From the NCBI GenBank assembly GCA_903937385.1, contig CAIZZF010000010.1:62001-126000 (forward strand): 64,000 bases of DNA, in the 5' to 3' direction. Every line of letters begins with the position of its first letter. Positions within the stretch are counted from its first letter, which is position 1. This document shows, one piece after another, positions 16,348 through 25,455 of the stretch. The notes under the pieces were generated by a model. The model was given only the letters and a program-made list of their open reading frames with translations. It ran no database searches and was not told where the DNA came from. This DNA comes from an uncultured Holophagaceae bacterium (GTDB taxonomy: Bacteria > Acidobacteriota > Holophagae > Holophagales > Holophagaceae). The position numbers and the translations under genes were made by a program.

Positions 16348-18237
16348 GTGCGCTTACCCCCTCTCCTGCCTGCGCTCCTCCTGTCCCTCGCCCTGCTGCT
16401 CACCCGTCCTGGCCTGGCAGGGAGCCCGACATCCCTTCGCTACGCGCTCAAGGCGGGCCAGCGCCTGACCTACGCCCAGGTCTACCAGACGGACTCCCGC
16501 TCCGATGCCCGCAGCCTGTTCGAGCAGGGCGGAGAAGCCGCCGCGGATGCGTCCCTGGTCAATGCGCTGCGCATCCACCTGCGGGCCCAGATGCAGGTGG
16601 AGGTCCTTGAGCAGCAGGAGCAAGGATGGCTGCTCTCCGTCCGGTGGGAACGCCTCACCGGTACGATCACTGCGAATGGCCAGCCCCGGGCCCAGCTGCT
16701 GAGCGCCCTGCAGCAGGGGCTGGCCCTGCCGCTCGTCCTGCACCTGGACCAGGACGGGCGCTTCGGCCCCCTGCATCTGGACCCGGCCCTCGATCCCACC
16801 GTTATCGCACTCACCCGGACCCTGCTCGCGCCGCTGCAGTGCATCCTGCCCCCAACACCCAGCACTACCTGGGAGGCGGCGGAGGAGGACCCGATCGGCC
16901 GCTTCGAGACCCTCTATCAGCTCGACCGCCCGGGCGGGAAGGACGGCATCACCCGCTTCCGCAAGTGGCTGGCGCGCCACCTGGCCGATGTCTCGAACAC
17001 CCGCTCGGGCGAGCTCAAGGTCGAGCGAAGCATCCAGGTGCAGGGCTCCCGGAGGCTGGGCTTCCATGCCCAGCGGGGCCACCTCGTCTTCCTGGACGGG
17101 CACGAGATCCAGCGCACGCTCATCGCGGGCAAGACCGTGGCGGGCTCTGATGTGCGCCTGGCCCTTCGCCTCACAGGCTCGGGTCGCCTCAAGGCGGAGG
17201 CCCTCCGGGCCGGGCAGGCCTGGGCGAAGCAGCGCCAGCAGGCTGGCCGCGCCACAACCCTGTATGTGGAGGCCAGCGCCGAGGAGCAGGAAACGGCGGT
17301 CCAGCGGAAAGCCCTCGGGGAGGCCACCGCCGATCAGGTCTTCGAGGCCCTGAGGGCCGCCGAAAGCCAGGGGGAGAAGGATGGCGGCGCCCACTACCTC
17401 AAGCTCAAGGCCCTGGCCTACGTCCACCCTGAGGCCTGCGCACGGATGGGTGAGCGGCTCGCCAGCGCCTCGCCCGAGACCCTCTCCATGCGCCTGCTGG
17501 CTTCAGCCCTGAGCACCACGGGCTCCCTGCCCGCCCAGGAGGCCCTGGCCAAGGCCATTCGGAGCCGCTGCGAAGACTGGCCCGCCATGGCTGTCCTGAT
17601 CCCGGCCCTGGGGCAGTGCCAGCACCCCTCCCTGGCCTCCATCGCCCTGCTGGAGGATCTCGCCTATGGCTCCACGGTGGTGTCCATCGCGTCCACCGCG
17701 CAGCTGATGCTGGGCTCCATGGCCTTCAACCTCGCCCGCCAGGGCGAGCCCGAAAAGGCCGAGGGCATCGTCACCACTGCATTGGCCCGGCTGGAAGCGG
17801 CACGGGATCCCATCCTGGCGGCTCGCTTCCTGCTCTCCCTGGGCAATGCAGGCTCACCCCGGTCCCTGCCGGCGCTGCAGAGCTGGGCCATCACGCCGGA
17901 CCCTGAGCTGCGGGCCCTCGCCTTCTATGCCCTGCGTTGGATCGAAGCGGCCCCGGTGGAGCCCCTCCTGTTGAAGGCGCTGGCGTCTGACCCGGAAGTC
18001 CGGGTGCGCACCAAGGTCATCGAAGCCTTCAAATACCGTCCTCCCAGCGCAGCCCTGGTGGAGGCCCTGGCGCAGACGGCGCTCCGGGACGCTTCTCCCA
18101 GGGTCCGACTGGCCGCGCTCGGCAGCCTCTGGGACCTGCGAGGTCAATTCCCCGAGGTGCTCACCACCGTGGAAGCAGCCCGCAAGGACCCGGACGAAGA
18201 TATCCGGAAGCAGGCAGACTCCTTCCTCGGCAAGTGA
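16348..18237 (+). CDS. Exported protein with C-terminal HEAT repeats
   Basis: A GTG start gives a signal peptide (MRLPPLLPALLLSLALLL) and a 629-residue protein. The first ~300 mature residues look beta-rich. The pattern of a short YALKAGQRLTYAQVYQT entry followed by long amphipathic strands recalls the N-terminal lipid-transport (vitellogenin-like) domain. From about residue 330 the sequence is helical, and the last 140 residues are clear HEAT repeats (LLLKALASDPEVRVRTKVIEA, then DASPRVRLAALGSLWDL). It lies 153 bp after the metalloprotease gene and may be co-expressed. The lipid-domain comparison is speculative. Confidence 0.75.
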   Translation: MRLPPLLPALLLSLALLLTRPGLAGSPTSLRYALKAGQRLTYAQVYQTDSRSDARSLFEQGGEAAADASLVNALRIHLRAQMQVEVLEQQEQGWLLSVRWERLTGTITANGQPRAQLLSALQQGLALPLVLHLDQDGRFGPLHLDPALDPTVIALTRTLLAPLQCILPPTPSTTWEAAEEDPIGRFETLYQLDRPGGKDGITRFRKWLARHLADVSNTRSGELKVERSIQVQGSRRLGFHAQRGHLVFLDGHEIQRTLIAGKTVAGSDVRLALRLTGSGRLKAEALRAGQAWAKQRQQAGRATTLYVEASAEEQETAVQRKALGEATADQVFEALRAAESQGEKDGGAHYLKLKALAYVHPEACARMGERLASASPETLSMRLLASALSTTGSLPAQEALAKAIRSRCEDWPAMAVLIPALGQCQHPSLASIALLEDLAYGSTVVSIASTAQLMLGSMAFNLARQGEPEKAEGIVTTALARLEAARDPILAARFLLSLGNAGSPRSLPALQSWAITPDPELRALAFYALRWIEAAPVEPLLLKALASDPEVRVRTKVIEAFKYRPPSAALVEALAQTALRDASPRVRLAALGSLWDLRGQFPEVLTTVEAARKDPDEDIRKQADSFLGK

Positions 18238-18259
18238 ACAAAAGGGTCGGTGGAAGGGT

Positions 18260-19876
18260 CTACAGAGGTCGGGACAGGTCCAGGGCGAAGAGGTCGCCCT
18301 CGTACTTCAGGCCAGGCCAGCTCCAGAGGTCCACCGTGAGGGTGCTGGGGCAGGCATTCCAGACGTCCGGAATGCAGGGGTGCCCGAAGGTGACGAAGGC
18401 ATAGACTCGGCCGCTGAGCATCTCCAGCTTGTTGTGGACGACCAGCTTCTCCTTGATGCCAAAGGCGAAGAACCAGTAGACGCCGGCCTCGCCGGAGATC
18501 TCCATGTCGTTGTTCAGGAGGGTCATGTTGGCACCCACCCCGGCGGAGAGGCCCAGCCAGTCCCCGCCGATGCCGACGCCAGCCTGGGCGTAGACGCTGC
18601 TGTGAACGAAGGGGTCCACCCAGGCGCGCACCATGGGGAGGCCCCCGTAGAGGCCCACACCGTACTCGAGCCCAGCTTCACCCTGGACCCCCAGCTTGAC
18701 GGTGAGGGTGAGCGGTCCGATGGGCACGGGGATCGTCGTGTGGACATCGCAGCCCTTGGAGAACTTACTGCTCTTCTCCCACTTGGCGGGGGCAGACTCG
18801 CTCAGGTGGAAGATGCTCTGTCCGAGAACAGACACGTCCATCTTCGCGGAATTGGACTTGGCCGAGGAGGTGAAGTCTGCCGTGGCCGTCGCCAGGGTGA
18901 AGCTCTGGTTGAAGACCGCCCCGCCAGCGGTGGCATCGCCATGGAAAGCGAAGTGGCTCTCACTGTTCTCGAGGTCATCCTTGGTGGGCGGGGTGGAGAC
19001 CGAGAAGACCTCACCATCGATGGTGCCCTTCCCGCGCAGATAGGCCTGGAAGGTACCTGCGTTTCCCACCTCGAAGTTGAACGGGTAGGTCTGATGGATC
19101 GGCTTGCGCACCTTGATGGCCGTGATCGCTGTGTTGAGCTTGGTACCAGCCGGCTTGAAGAGGGGCGCGACGGCCGCCTGAGCCAGATGGTTGGGTGCGA
19201 CGCTGGTGAGCTTGGCGCCCGACAGGCTTTTGAGTCCGTCCTGGTATTGCTGGGGGCTAAGGCCCAGCTTCTGGGCATCCCCCAGGGAGACCATGCTCTG
19301 GATCTGGCTGCCGATGGGGGCCGCCGCAGCGGTCGGCTTGATGCGCTGCAGATCGACCTTGGGCAGCACCTTGTGGAAGGAGGCGATCTGCTTGGACTGG
19401 GCGCTCAGCAGCGTGGCATTGATCGCCGTCCGCCGCAGCACGGGCAGGGCGTCTTTGTTCTTGAGGGTATGTCCGGCGCTGTTCAGCCAGGCTTCCAGGG
19501 AGTTCAGCTCCTTGTAGTAGGCACCAGCGGGCACCACGCGGCCGTCGGGCAGCGTGATCTTGTCATTGGGACCGACGGGCTTCCGGGTCTTGGGGTCGAT
19601 CAGCTGGAAAGGCAGGTGGGGGATCGGGGTCTTCTTGATGTCTTCCAGCACCGTGTTCGCGTGCAGGGCCTGGACCGCTGGCATGGCCTGGGCGATGGTT
19701 GCAACCCCCGGGGCCAGCCGGATCGCCCGGGCGTTGGCGAGGGGAGACAGGGCGCCCTTGGGCTGATTCGGGGACGGCGGCGGAACCATTCCTTGCCCCA
19801 GGGCAGGCAGCGTTGCCGCGGCCAGGAGAAGCGTGAACACAGACAGACGGGAACAGCCGCCCTGAGGCCTAGGCAT
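18260..19876 (-). CDS. Exported beta-rich protein of unknown function
   Basis: The 538-residue product begins with a signal peptide (MPRPQGGCSRLSVFTLLLAAATLPALG) behind an excellent ribosome-binding site (AAGGAGAAGTGCC). A proline-rich and then helical region extends to about residue 220. The remainder alternates short strands with glycine-rich turns (LEYGVGLYGGLPMVRAWVDPF, YAQAGVGIGGDWLGLSAGVG), which could form an outer-membrane barrel or a secreted beta domain. Four cysteines lie in the last 170 residues. No family is recognised. It is divergent from the papain-like protease, which shares the export signal; the two could be regulated together. Confidence 0.7.
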   Translation of the reverse strand: MPRPQGGCSRLSVFTLLLAAATLPALGQGMVPPPSPNQPKGALSPLANARAIRLAPGVATIAQAMPAVQALHANTVLEDIKKTPIPHLPFQLIDPKTRKPVGPNDKITLPDGRVVPAGAYYKELNSLEAWLNSAGHTLKNKDALPVLRRTAINATLLSAQSKQIASFHKVLPKVDLQRIKPTAAAAPIGSQIQSMVSLGDAQKLGLSPQQYQDGLKSLSGAKLTSVAPNHLAQAAVAPLFKPAGTKLNTAITAIKVRKPIHQTYPFNFEVGNAGTFQAYLRGKGTIDGEVFSVSTPPTKDDLENSESHFAFHGDATAGGAVFNQSFTLATATADFTSSAKSNSAKMDVSVLGQSIFHLSESAPAKWEKSSKFSKGCDVHTTIPVPIGPLTLTVKLGVQGEAGLEYGVGLYGGLPMVRAWVDPFVHSSVYAQAGVGIGGDWLGLSAGVGANMTLLNNDMEISGEAGVYWFFAFGIKEKLVVHNKLEMLSGRVYAFVTFGHPCIPDVWNACPSTLTVDLWSWPGLKYEGDLFALDLSRPL

Positions 19877-20049
19877 GGCACTTCTCCTTATGGGGTATGA
19901 GGTTGGAAAGTGTCTGCCAGCATAAACCCTTCGGTCACCGGCCAGTCAACCGAAATGATTCGTTTTTTTCTGTCCAGAGATCAATGCAGGTATGCCAAAT
20001 ATCCATCCCATGGGGAGACCAGGGCTTCTCAGGCAGGCCGATTTTTCCC

Positions 20050-20079
20050 TTGACCTGGCAATTCGCCTGTCGCAACAAT
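20050..20079 (+). promoter_or_regulatory. Possible sigma-70 promoter for the papain-like protease
   Basis: TTGACC at 20050-20055 and AACAAT at 20074-20079 are separated by 18 bp, upstream of the protease gene start at 20150. The -10 element is a poor match, so this is tentative. Confidence 0.35.
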
Positions 20080-20149
20080 GGGCACCAATTCCGATCCATG
20101 AGCTGAGCAAAGAAGTCCCCGTCGCGCTTCGACCCAAGGGAGGTTTCGT

Positions 20150-21289
20150 ATGCGGCCGTCATCCTGGTTCAAATCTCTGGCACTGCTGCCCGTCCTGGCG
20201 GCAGCCACTCTGGGAGCTCAAGGGGTTGCCCTGCAGCATGCCCAGATCTACCTCGACCGGGAGAAGACTGCCTCGGCCGAGATCAAGCAGGTGCTTGCCA
20301 CCCATCGCAAGTCCATCAGCGACCGGAAGCTGAAATTCACCGTCGGTTACACCTATGCCCTGGAGCACAAGCTCCAGGACATCACCGGCGGCGTGTTGAA
20401 CAAGGATCCGGGCGTCGTCACCCGGCAGGCTGAGGTCAGCGCCAAGCTGATGGACCTGCACGACAAGGCCCTGGCCACGGCCCTCAAGACCAATCCCGGC
20501 TTGAGGCTCAAGATCCCGTTGCTGAAGGCCGCTCCCAGGCCCACGGACTCGTCCCTGGACTGGCGCAAACAGGGGGTGGTGAGCCCCGTGCGGCGGCAGC
20601 TGGGTGGCACTTGCTGGGCTTATGCTGCGGTCGGCGCGCTGGAAGCCTCCTCTCGGCTCCTCAACAACGACCCGATCGATGCCTCCGAGCACTACGTCAT
20701 TACCAATGACTTTGCGGACTGGTATGTCCCGGGCAACTTCAACGGTGGGGGCTGGTGCTTCAAGGCGGTCAACTTCCTGGTCACGACCGGAACCGTGGCC
20801 GAGGCCACAGACCCTGACAACGGCACGGCCGGAACTCCGAACCCGACCATCAAAAAGCCCTACGGCGGCATGGCCTGGGGCTTCTGTCACGGGACCAACG
20901 GAGCGGCCACCATCGCTGAGGTCAAGCAGGCCCTCTGTGCCCACGGCCCCGTGGGCACCTGGATCGATGCGGGAGGCAGCTTCGGGGTCTACTCCGGCGG
21001 CATCTACGACGACACCAGCACCAACCATCAGGTTGGAGGACATTTCGTGTTGATCATCGGCTGGGATGACGCCAAGGGCGCCTGGCTGATCAAGAACTCC
21101 TGGGGCACCACCTGGGGAGATCCCTGCGGCTTTGGAACCGAGCGGGGCTATGCCTGGGTCGCCTACGGTGTCCACGGAATCCAGAGCGACGCCGTCTGGA
21201 TCCATGCCCAGCCCAAGCAGTTCCCGATTGATCTGGTGGCCTGGGAGAAGCTGATCAAGGTCTCGCGGGTGCCCCTCCTTCCGCGCTAG
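20150..21289 (+). CDS. Exported papain-like (C1A) cysteine peptidase
   Basis: A 379-residue preproenzyme: signal peptide (about 1-24), a propeptide-like helical region to about 130, then a papain-fold domain. The oxyanion glutamine (Q150, VRRQLGG) precedes the catalytic cysteine C155 in GGTCWAYAAV. The histidine is H298 in GGHFVLIIGWDD and the asparagine N316 in IKNSWGTTWG, so the whole C1 tetrad is intact. It should be a secreted or periplasmic endopeptidase. The ribosome-binding site is AGGGAGG. C1A enzymes are uncommon in bacteria; this one sits among other exported proteins, including a metalloprotease, which suggests extracellular protein degradation. Confidence 0.93.
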   Translation: MRPSSWFKSLALLPVLAAATLGAQGVALQHAQIYLDREKTASAEIKQVLATHRKSISDRKLKFTVGYTYALEHKLQDITGGVLNKDPGVVTRQAEVSAKLMDLHDKALATALKTNPGLRLKIPLLKAAPRPTDSSLDWRKQGVVSPVRRQLGGTCWAYAAVGALEASSRLLNNDPIDASEHYVITNDFADWYVPGNFNGGGWCFKAVNFLVTTGTVAEATDPDNGTAGTPNPTIKKPYGGMAWGFCHGTNGAATIAEVKQALCAHGPVGTWIDAGGSFGVYSGGIYDDTSTNHQVGGHFVLIIGWDDAKGAWLIKNSWGTTWGDPCGFGTERGYAWVAYGVHGIQSDAVWIHAQPKQFPIDLVAWEKLIKVSRVPLLPR

Positions 21290-21323
21290 GGCTACCCACG
21301 TGAGCACCCTGCCGGTCTGACCC

Positions 21324-21349
21324 AAAAAAGGGCACCCCGAAGGGTGCCC
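21324..21349 (-). terminator. Rho-independent terminator for the malic enzyme gene
   Basis: On the minus strand a perfect stem (GGGCACCC and GGGTGCCC around a TTCG-containing loop) is followed by six T's (forward 21324-21329). It lies ~140 bp beyond the malic enzyme stop and also faces the convergent protease gene. Confidence 0.8.
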
Positions 21350-21491
21350 AGAGGTCGCGGCCTAAAGGTACTCGGGCCGGAAGGGGCCGGCGTGAACGGT
21401 CGCCCCGCGGGAGGAAAGAGAACCTCTTCCCGGCCCCAGCATAGGTTCCTGCGTAGCTTCCTCAAGGGGGGACTGGAAAGATGTTTGGCGC

Positions 21492-23219
21492 CTATTCCTG
21501 GGGCGCGGTTCCCGGGCGGTAGGAGGCGTATTTCGGCACCCACTGGGCCCGGGTGACGATGCCTTCCAGCTGCTCGTCGTCGATGAGGCGACCCAGCCCC
21601 GAGTCGCGGGCCTCGATGCCCACCGCCTTGGCCACGGCGGCGGAGACGGCCCGGATGTCCTTCATCTCCGGCAGCAGCAGGCCCATGTCCTCCTGGGCGG
21701 GGGTCACGAACTCGCTGATGGCCTTGCTGCCGGCCAGGAACATGCCGTCCGTCACGCGGGAGGCCTTGCAGACCAGGGCCCCCAGGCCCACGCCCGGGAA
21801 GATGTACATGTTGTTGCACTGGGAGGACAGCAGCTTGTGCCCCTTCCAGTCCACGGGATCGAAGGGACTCCCGGTGGCCACCAGGCCCTTGCCATCCGTG
21901 GCCTTCCAGACGGCCTCGGGCGTGCACTCGCACTTGTGCGTGGGGTTGGACAGGGCCAGGACAACGGGGCGCTCGGAGTGCTTGGCGGTCTCGGCCAGGA
22001 TGGCTTCGCTGAACAGGCCCGGCTGGGCCGTGACACCGATGAGCACCGAGGGATGCGCGTTGCGGATGACATCCTCCAGCCCGATGTGGGAGGGATCAGC
22101 CAGCTGCCAGCCGTCCACCGCGGCGCGGCGCTGAGCCACGGGCTCCTGGGGACCCTCCAGCAGGGGATCGCCCTCCAGCAGCAGGCCCTGCATGTCCACT
22201 GCGTAGATGAGCTTGCGCGCCGCTTCGTCGGAGAGACCCTCCTGCTTCAGCGCGGCGCGGATGTTCATCGCGATGCCCGTGCCAGCCTGGCCCATGCCCA
22301 CGATGACGTAGCGCTCGTCCTGGAAGCGGCTCTTCTTGATGCGCATGGCCGTCATCAGCGCCGCCAGGGCCGTGGAACCCGTGCCCTGGATGTCGTCGTT
22401 GAAGGAGAGGATGCGCTCCCGGTAGCGGTCCAGGTTCTTGAAGGCGGTCTGCTTGGCGAAGTCCTCCCACTGCAGCAGGGCGCTCGGGAAGTTGCGCTTC
22501 ACCCCGAGGATGAACTTCTCCACCACGTCCTCGTACTCGGCGCCGCGGAGGCGGGGCCGGCGGACGCCCAGGTAGAGCGGGTCCTCCAGCAGGCGGGTGT
22601 TGTTGGTGCCGACATCCAGGCAGATGGGCAGGCACACCGCGGGATGCACGCCGCCGGCGGCCACGTAGAGGCTCACCTTGCCCACGGAGATGCCCATGCC
22701 GTCCGAGCCCAGGTCACCCAGGCCCAGGATGCGCTCGCCATCGGTCACCACGATGAGGTTCACCTGCGGCTGGGACAGACCCTGGAAGATCTGGTCGATG
22801 TTGCCGATGTTTTTCGGTGTGATGTAGATGCCGCGGTAGCGCCGCTGGATGTGGCTCAGCTGCATGCAGGCCTGGCCCACCGTGGGCGTGTAGACGATGG
22901 GCACCATCTCCTCGAGGTGGTCCAGCAGCAGTCGGTAGAACAGCGGCTCGCTGCGGTCCTGCAGGCCCGCGAGGTAGATGTAGCGCTCCAGGTCGTCCGG
23001 CTTGCGCTGGTAGGCCTCGTAGACCCGGTCCGCCTGGGTGGCGAGGGAGCCAATGCCCGTGCGCAGCATGCCGTCCAGGCCGAGGCTCAGGCGCTCTTCT
23101 TTTGTGAAGGCCGAGCCCTTGTTCAGGTGCGAGTCATTCAGCAGCTGCCTGCCGCGGACGTAGACCTCGTAGTAGTCCTCACCGGTCAGGGGATCAATCT
23201 TGAACCCGAACGTCTTCAT
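21492..23219 (-). CDS. NAD(P)-dependent malic enzyme, large (SfcA/eukaryotic-like) type
   Basis: A 575-residue oxidative malate decarboxylase producing pyruvate, CO2 and NAD(P)H. The N-terminal malic domain holds the signature YTPTVGQACMQLSHIQRR and VTDGERILGLGDLGSDGM. The metal-binding region SFNDDIQGTGSTALAAL and the Rossmann motif VGMGQAGTGIAMNI follow, and the C-terminal segment carries LSNPTHKCECT. The length matches the ~560-residue E. coli MaeA/mitochondrial form rather than the ~430-residue or MaeB types. The start at 23219 has the strong ribosome-binding site GGAGGAG. Coenzyme preference is not decided here. Confidence 0.93.
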   Translation of the reverse strand: MKTFGFKIDPLTGEDYYEVYVRGRQLLNDSHLNKGSAFTKEERLSLGLDGMLRTGIGSLATQADRVYEAYQRKPDDLERYIYLAGLQDRSEPLFYRLLLDHLEEMVPIVYTPTVGQACMQLSHIQRRYRGIYITPKNIGNIDQIFQGLSQPQVNLIVVTDGERILGLGDLGSDGMGISVGKVSLYVAAGGVHPAVCLPICLDVGTNNTRLLEDPLYLGVRRPRLRGAEYEDVVEKFILGVKRNFPSALLQWEDFAKQTAFKNLDRYRERILSFNDDIQGTGSTALAALMTAMRIKKSRFQDERYVIVGMGQAGTGIAMNIRAALKQEGLSDEAARKLIYAVDMQGLLLEGDPLLEGPQEPVAQRRAAVDGWQLADPSHIGLEDVIRNAHPSVLIGVTAQPGLFSEAILAETAKHSERPVVLALSNPTHKCECTPEAVWKATDGKGLVATGSPFDPVDWKGHKLLSSQCNNMYIFPGVGLGALVCKASRVTDGMFLAGSKAISEFVTPAQEDMGLLLPEMKDIRAVSAAVAKAVGIEARDSGLGRLIDDEQLEGIVTRAQWVPKYASYRPGTAPQE

Positions 23220-23322
23220 GGCTTCTCCTCCGGGGAGACCCCAGCGGCTCGGGTTGATCCTGCTTCCCTCCCCACGAGGACTCGTAATCCAGTGCCAGTC
23301 TAACCGCCCGGCCGCCGGGGGG

Positions 23323-25335
23323 TCAGACCGCCCCGGGCGGGGCCTCCAGGAGGGTTGCCAATTCCGCTGCCACGGAAACGGGGGCCGCACACACCCGGCC
23401 CCGGCAGACATAGGCCTGGACCCGACCCGGCTGCGCCCCGCGGCCCTGGTGCAGGGGCAGGCCCTGCCCCGCCGCCGCCGAGAGAACCCGCCCCGGAAGG
23501 TGGCGGCGGTGCACTTCCCGGAGCAGCTCGGCCACCTGCGGGTCGGAGGGCACGCCTGCAATGGTCACCTCCAGCGGGTGCCGCAGGACCGTGTCCAGCA
23601 CGCCCAGCAGGCCCAGGAAGGCCCTGGGAGCCCGGGTCATCATCGGGCCGAAGCACTGGATGGTACCCTCCGCGGCGCTCCGGAAGTCCTCGCGCTGGAG
23701 GTGCCGGGAGAGCCTGAGCAGCGCCCGGGCGGCCAGCGTGTTCCCGCTGGGCAGGGCCTGGTCGTAGCCCGGTTTCTGGCGGAAGAGGAGGTCCACCGCC
23801 CCCGCCCCGGTGCTGTGGAAGCCGCCGCCGGTGGGGTCGTGGAACTGGGCCAGGAGGTCTTCCGCGAGGGCCTCGGCCCAGCGCAGCCAGGCGGGGTCGA
23901 AGTCCGCCTCGTAGAGGTCCATCAGCCCGTCCGCCACCGCCGCCAGGTCCTCAAGGAAGCCGGGCGTGTGGGCCTCACCCCGGCGCCAGACCCGCAGCAG
24001 GTGTCCGTCGCGCCAGAGCTCCCGGTGCAGGAAGCCGGCACAGGCCTGGGCCGCCTCGAGATACCGGGTATCGCCGAGCACCTGGAAGCCCCGGGCCAGG
24101 GCGGACAGGGCCAGCCCGTTCCAGGCGGCCAGCACCTTGTCATCCTTGGCGGGCCGCACCCGCCGATCCCGCCAGAGGCGCAGCCGCTCCCGCAGCCGCC
24201 GATCCTCGGCCTCGGGGAGGACCGCGCTCGCCGGGGCCGAGAAGCGATGCACGACGCTGCGGCCATGCTCGAAGTTGCCGCCCCCGGTGATGCCGTAGGC
24301 CGCGCAGAACCGCTCACCCTCGGCGGCGCCCAGGGCCGCGTGGACGTCCTCCGGCATGAAGACGTAGAACTTACCCTCCTCGCCCTCGCTGTCCGCGTCC
24401 TCGCTGGCGTGGAAGCCTCCGCTGGGATCCCGGAGGTCCCGCAGCAGGTAGTCCAGCGTCTCCCGCGCCACCTGCCCGTAGCGCGGCTCCCCGGTGGCCT
24501 GGAAGGCCGTCAGGTAGCAGCTGGCGAGCTGGGCGTTGTCGTAGAGCATCTTCTCGAAGTGGGGCACCAGCCACTGGCCGTCCACGCTATAGCGGGCGAA
24601 CCCGCCGCCCAGGTGGTCGAACATACCGCCCTCCCACATGGCGTCGAGGGTGCGGGTCGCCAGGGCCCGGTCCCCGGCAGCGCCCCGGGCCAGGAGCAGC
24701 TCCACCGCCAGGTGCGCAGGAAACTTGGGGGCGGGTCCAAAGCCGCCCCAGCGGCCGTCGAAGGCCTGGCGCAGCTGGGCCAGGGCAGTCTCGACGACCG
24801 GCCAGCCCGGGAGCTCCGCGCCTGCCTCCACCTCCGCCTGCCGACGCAGCTCCGCCGCCAGGCTGGCCGCCTGGGCGACCAGGCCCGTCCGGTCCTCCTG
24901 CCACACCTGGGCGATGCGCGTGAGCAGCGGCAGGAAGCCGGGCATGCCCCCCCGCGACTGGGGCGGGAAGTAGGTGCCGGCATGGAAGGGCTCCAGGTCC
25001 GGGGTCAGCCAGACGCTCATGGGCCAGCCGCCCCGGCCTGTGAGGGCCTGCACCGCGTCCATGTAGAGGTCATCCAGGTCCGGCCGCTCCTCGCGGTCCA
25101 CCTTGATGCTCACGAAGTTCGCATTGATCACGTCAGCCACAGCCTGATTCTCGAAGCTCTCCCGCTCCATGACGTGGCACCAGTGGCAGGCGCTGTAGCC
25201 GATGCTCAGGAAGATGGGCTTCTGCTCCGCCCGCGCCCGCGCCAGGGCCGCTTCCCCCCAGGGCTGCCAGTCCACGGGATTGTGGGCGTGCTGCAAGAGG
25301 TAGGGACTGAGGCTGTCGGCCAGACCGTTGGGCAT
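23323..25335 (-). CDS. YyaL/spermatogenesis-associated-protein-20-like, thioredoxin domain (DUF255)
   Basis: The start at 25335 gives [20 protein letters not shown], the standard beginning of the family, with GGAG upstream. The 670-residue protein has an N-terminal thioredoxin-like domain whose active site is [10 protein letters not shown] long (alpha/alpha)6-barrel-like region follows, as in glycoside hydrolases and N-acylglucosamine epimerases ([32 protein letters not shown]). The biochemical function of the family is unsettled. It is divergent from ffh, 120 bp apart, and 103 bp upstream of malic enzyme in the same direction. Confidence 0.9.
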   Translation of the reverse strand: MPNGLADSLSPYLLQHAHNPVDWQPWGEAALARARAEQKPIFLSIGYSACHWCHVMERESFENQAVADVINANFVSIKVDREERPDLDDLYMDAVQALTGRGGWPMSVWLTPDLEPFHAGTYFPPQSRGGMPGFLPLLTRIAQVWQEDRTGLVAQAASLAAELRRQAEVEAGAELPGWPVVETALAQLRQAFDGRWGGFGPAPKFPAHLAVELLLARGAAGDRALATRTLDAMWEGGMFDHLGGGFARYSVDGQWLVPHFEKMLYDNAQLASCYLTAFQATGEPRYGQVARETLDYLLRDLRDPSGGFHASEDADSEGEEGKFYVFMPEDVHAALGAAEGERFCAAYGITGGGNFEHGRSVVHRFSAPASAVLPEAEDRRLRERLRLWRDRRVRPAKDDKVLAAWNGLALSALARGFQVLGDTRYLEAAQACAGFLHRELWRDGHLLRVWRRGEAHTPGFLEDLAAVADGLMDLYEADFDPAWLRWAEALAEDLLAQFHDPTGGGFHSTGAGAVDLLFRQKPGYDQALPSGNTLAARALLRLSRHLQREDFRSAAEGTIQCFGPMMTRAPRAFLGLLGVLDTVLRHPLEVTIAGVPSDPQVAELLREVHRRHLPGRVLSAAAGQGLPLHQGRGAQPGRVQAYVCRGRVCAAPVSVAAELATLLEAPPGAV

Positions 25336-25455
25336 GAACTTGACTCCGTTGGTCAAGATTATGCGCCAGATTCCCTGTTCCGACAGCCTGATCTGAGTTG
25401 ACTGGGATCGCCCTGCCACCCGCTAAGATGGGAGTTTGGCCCCCGCCGAGGTCCC

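Noticed and set aside
18380-19900. 506-codon frame antisense to the exported 538-residue protein
   Set aside because: The minus-strand gene has a signal peptide and a strong ribosome-binding site; the antisense frame has neither and looks like a shadow.
23200-25401. 733-codon plus-strand frame opposite the YyaL-like gene
   Set aside because: Runs antisense to a well-conserved family protein and has shadow-type Arg/Gly/Pro/Gln composition.
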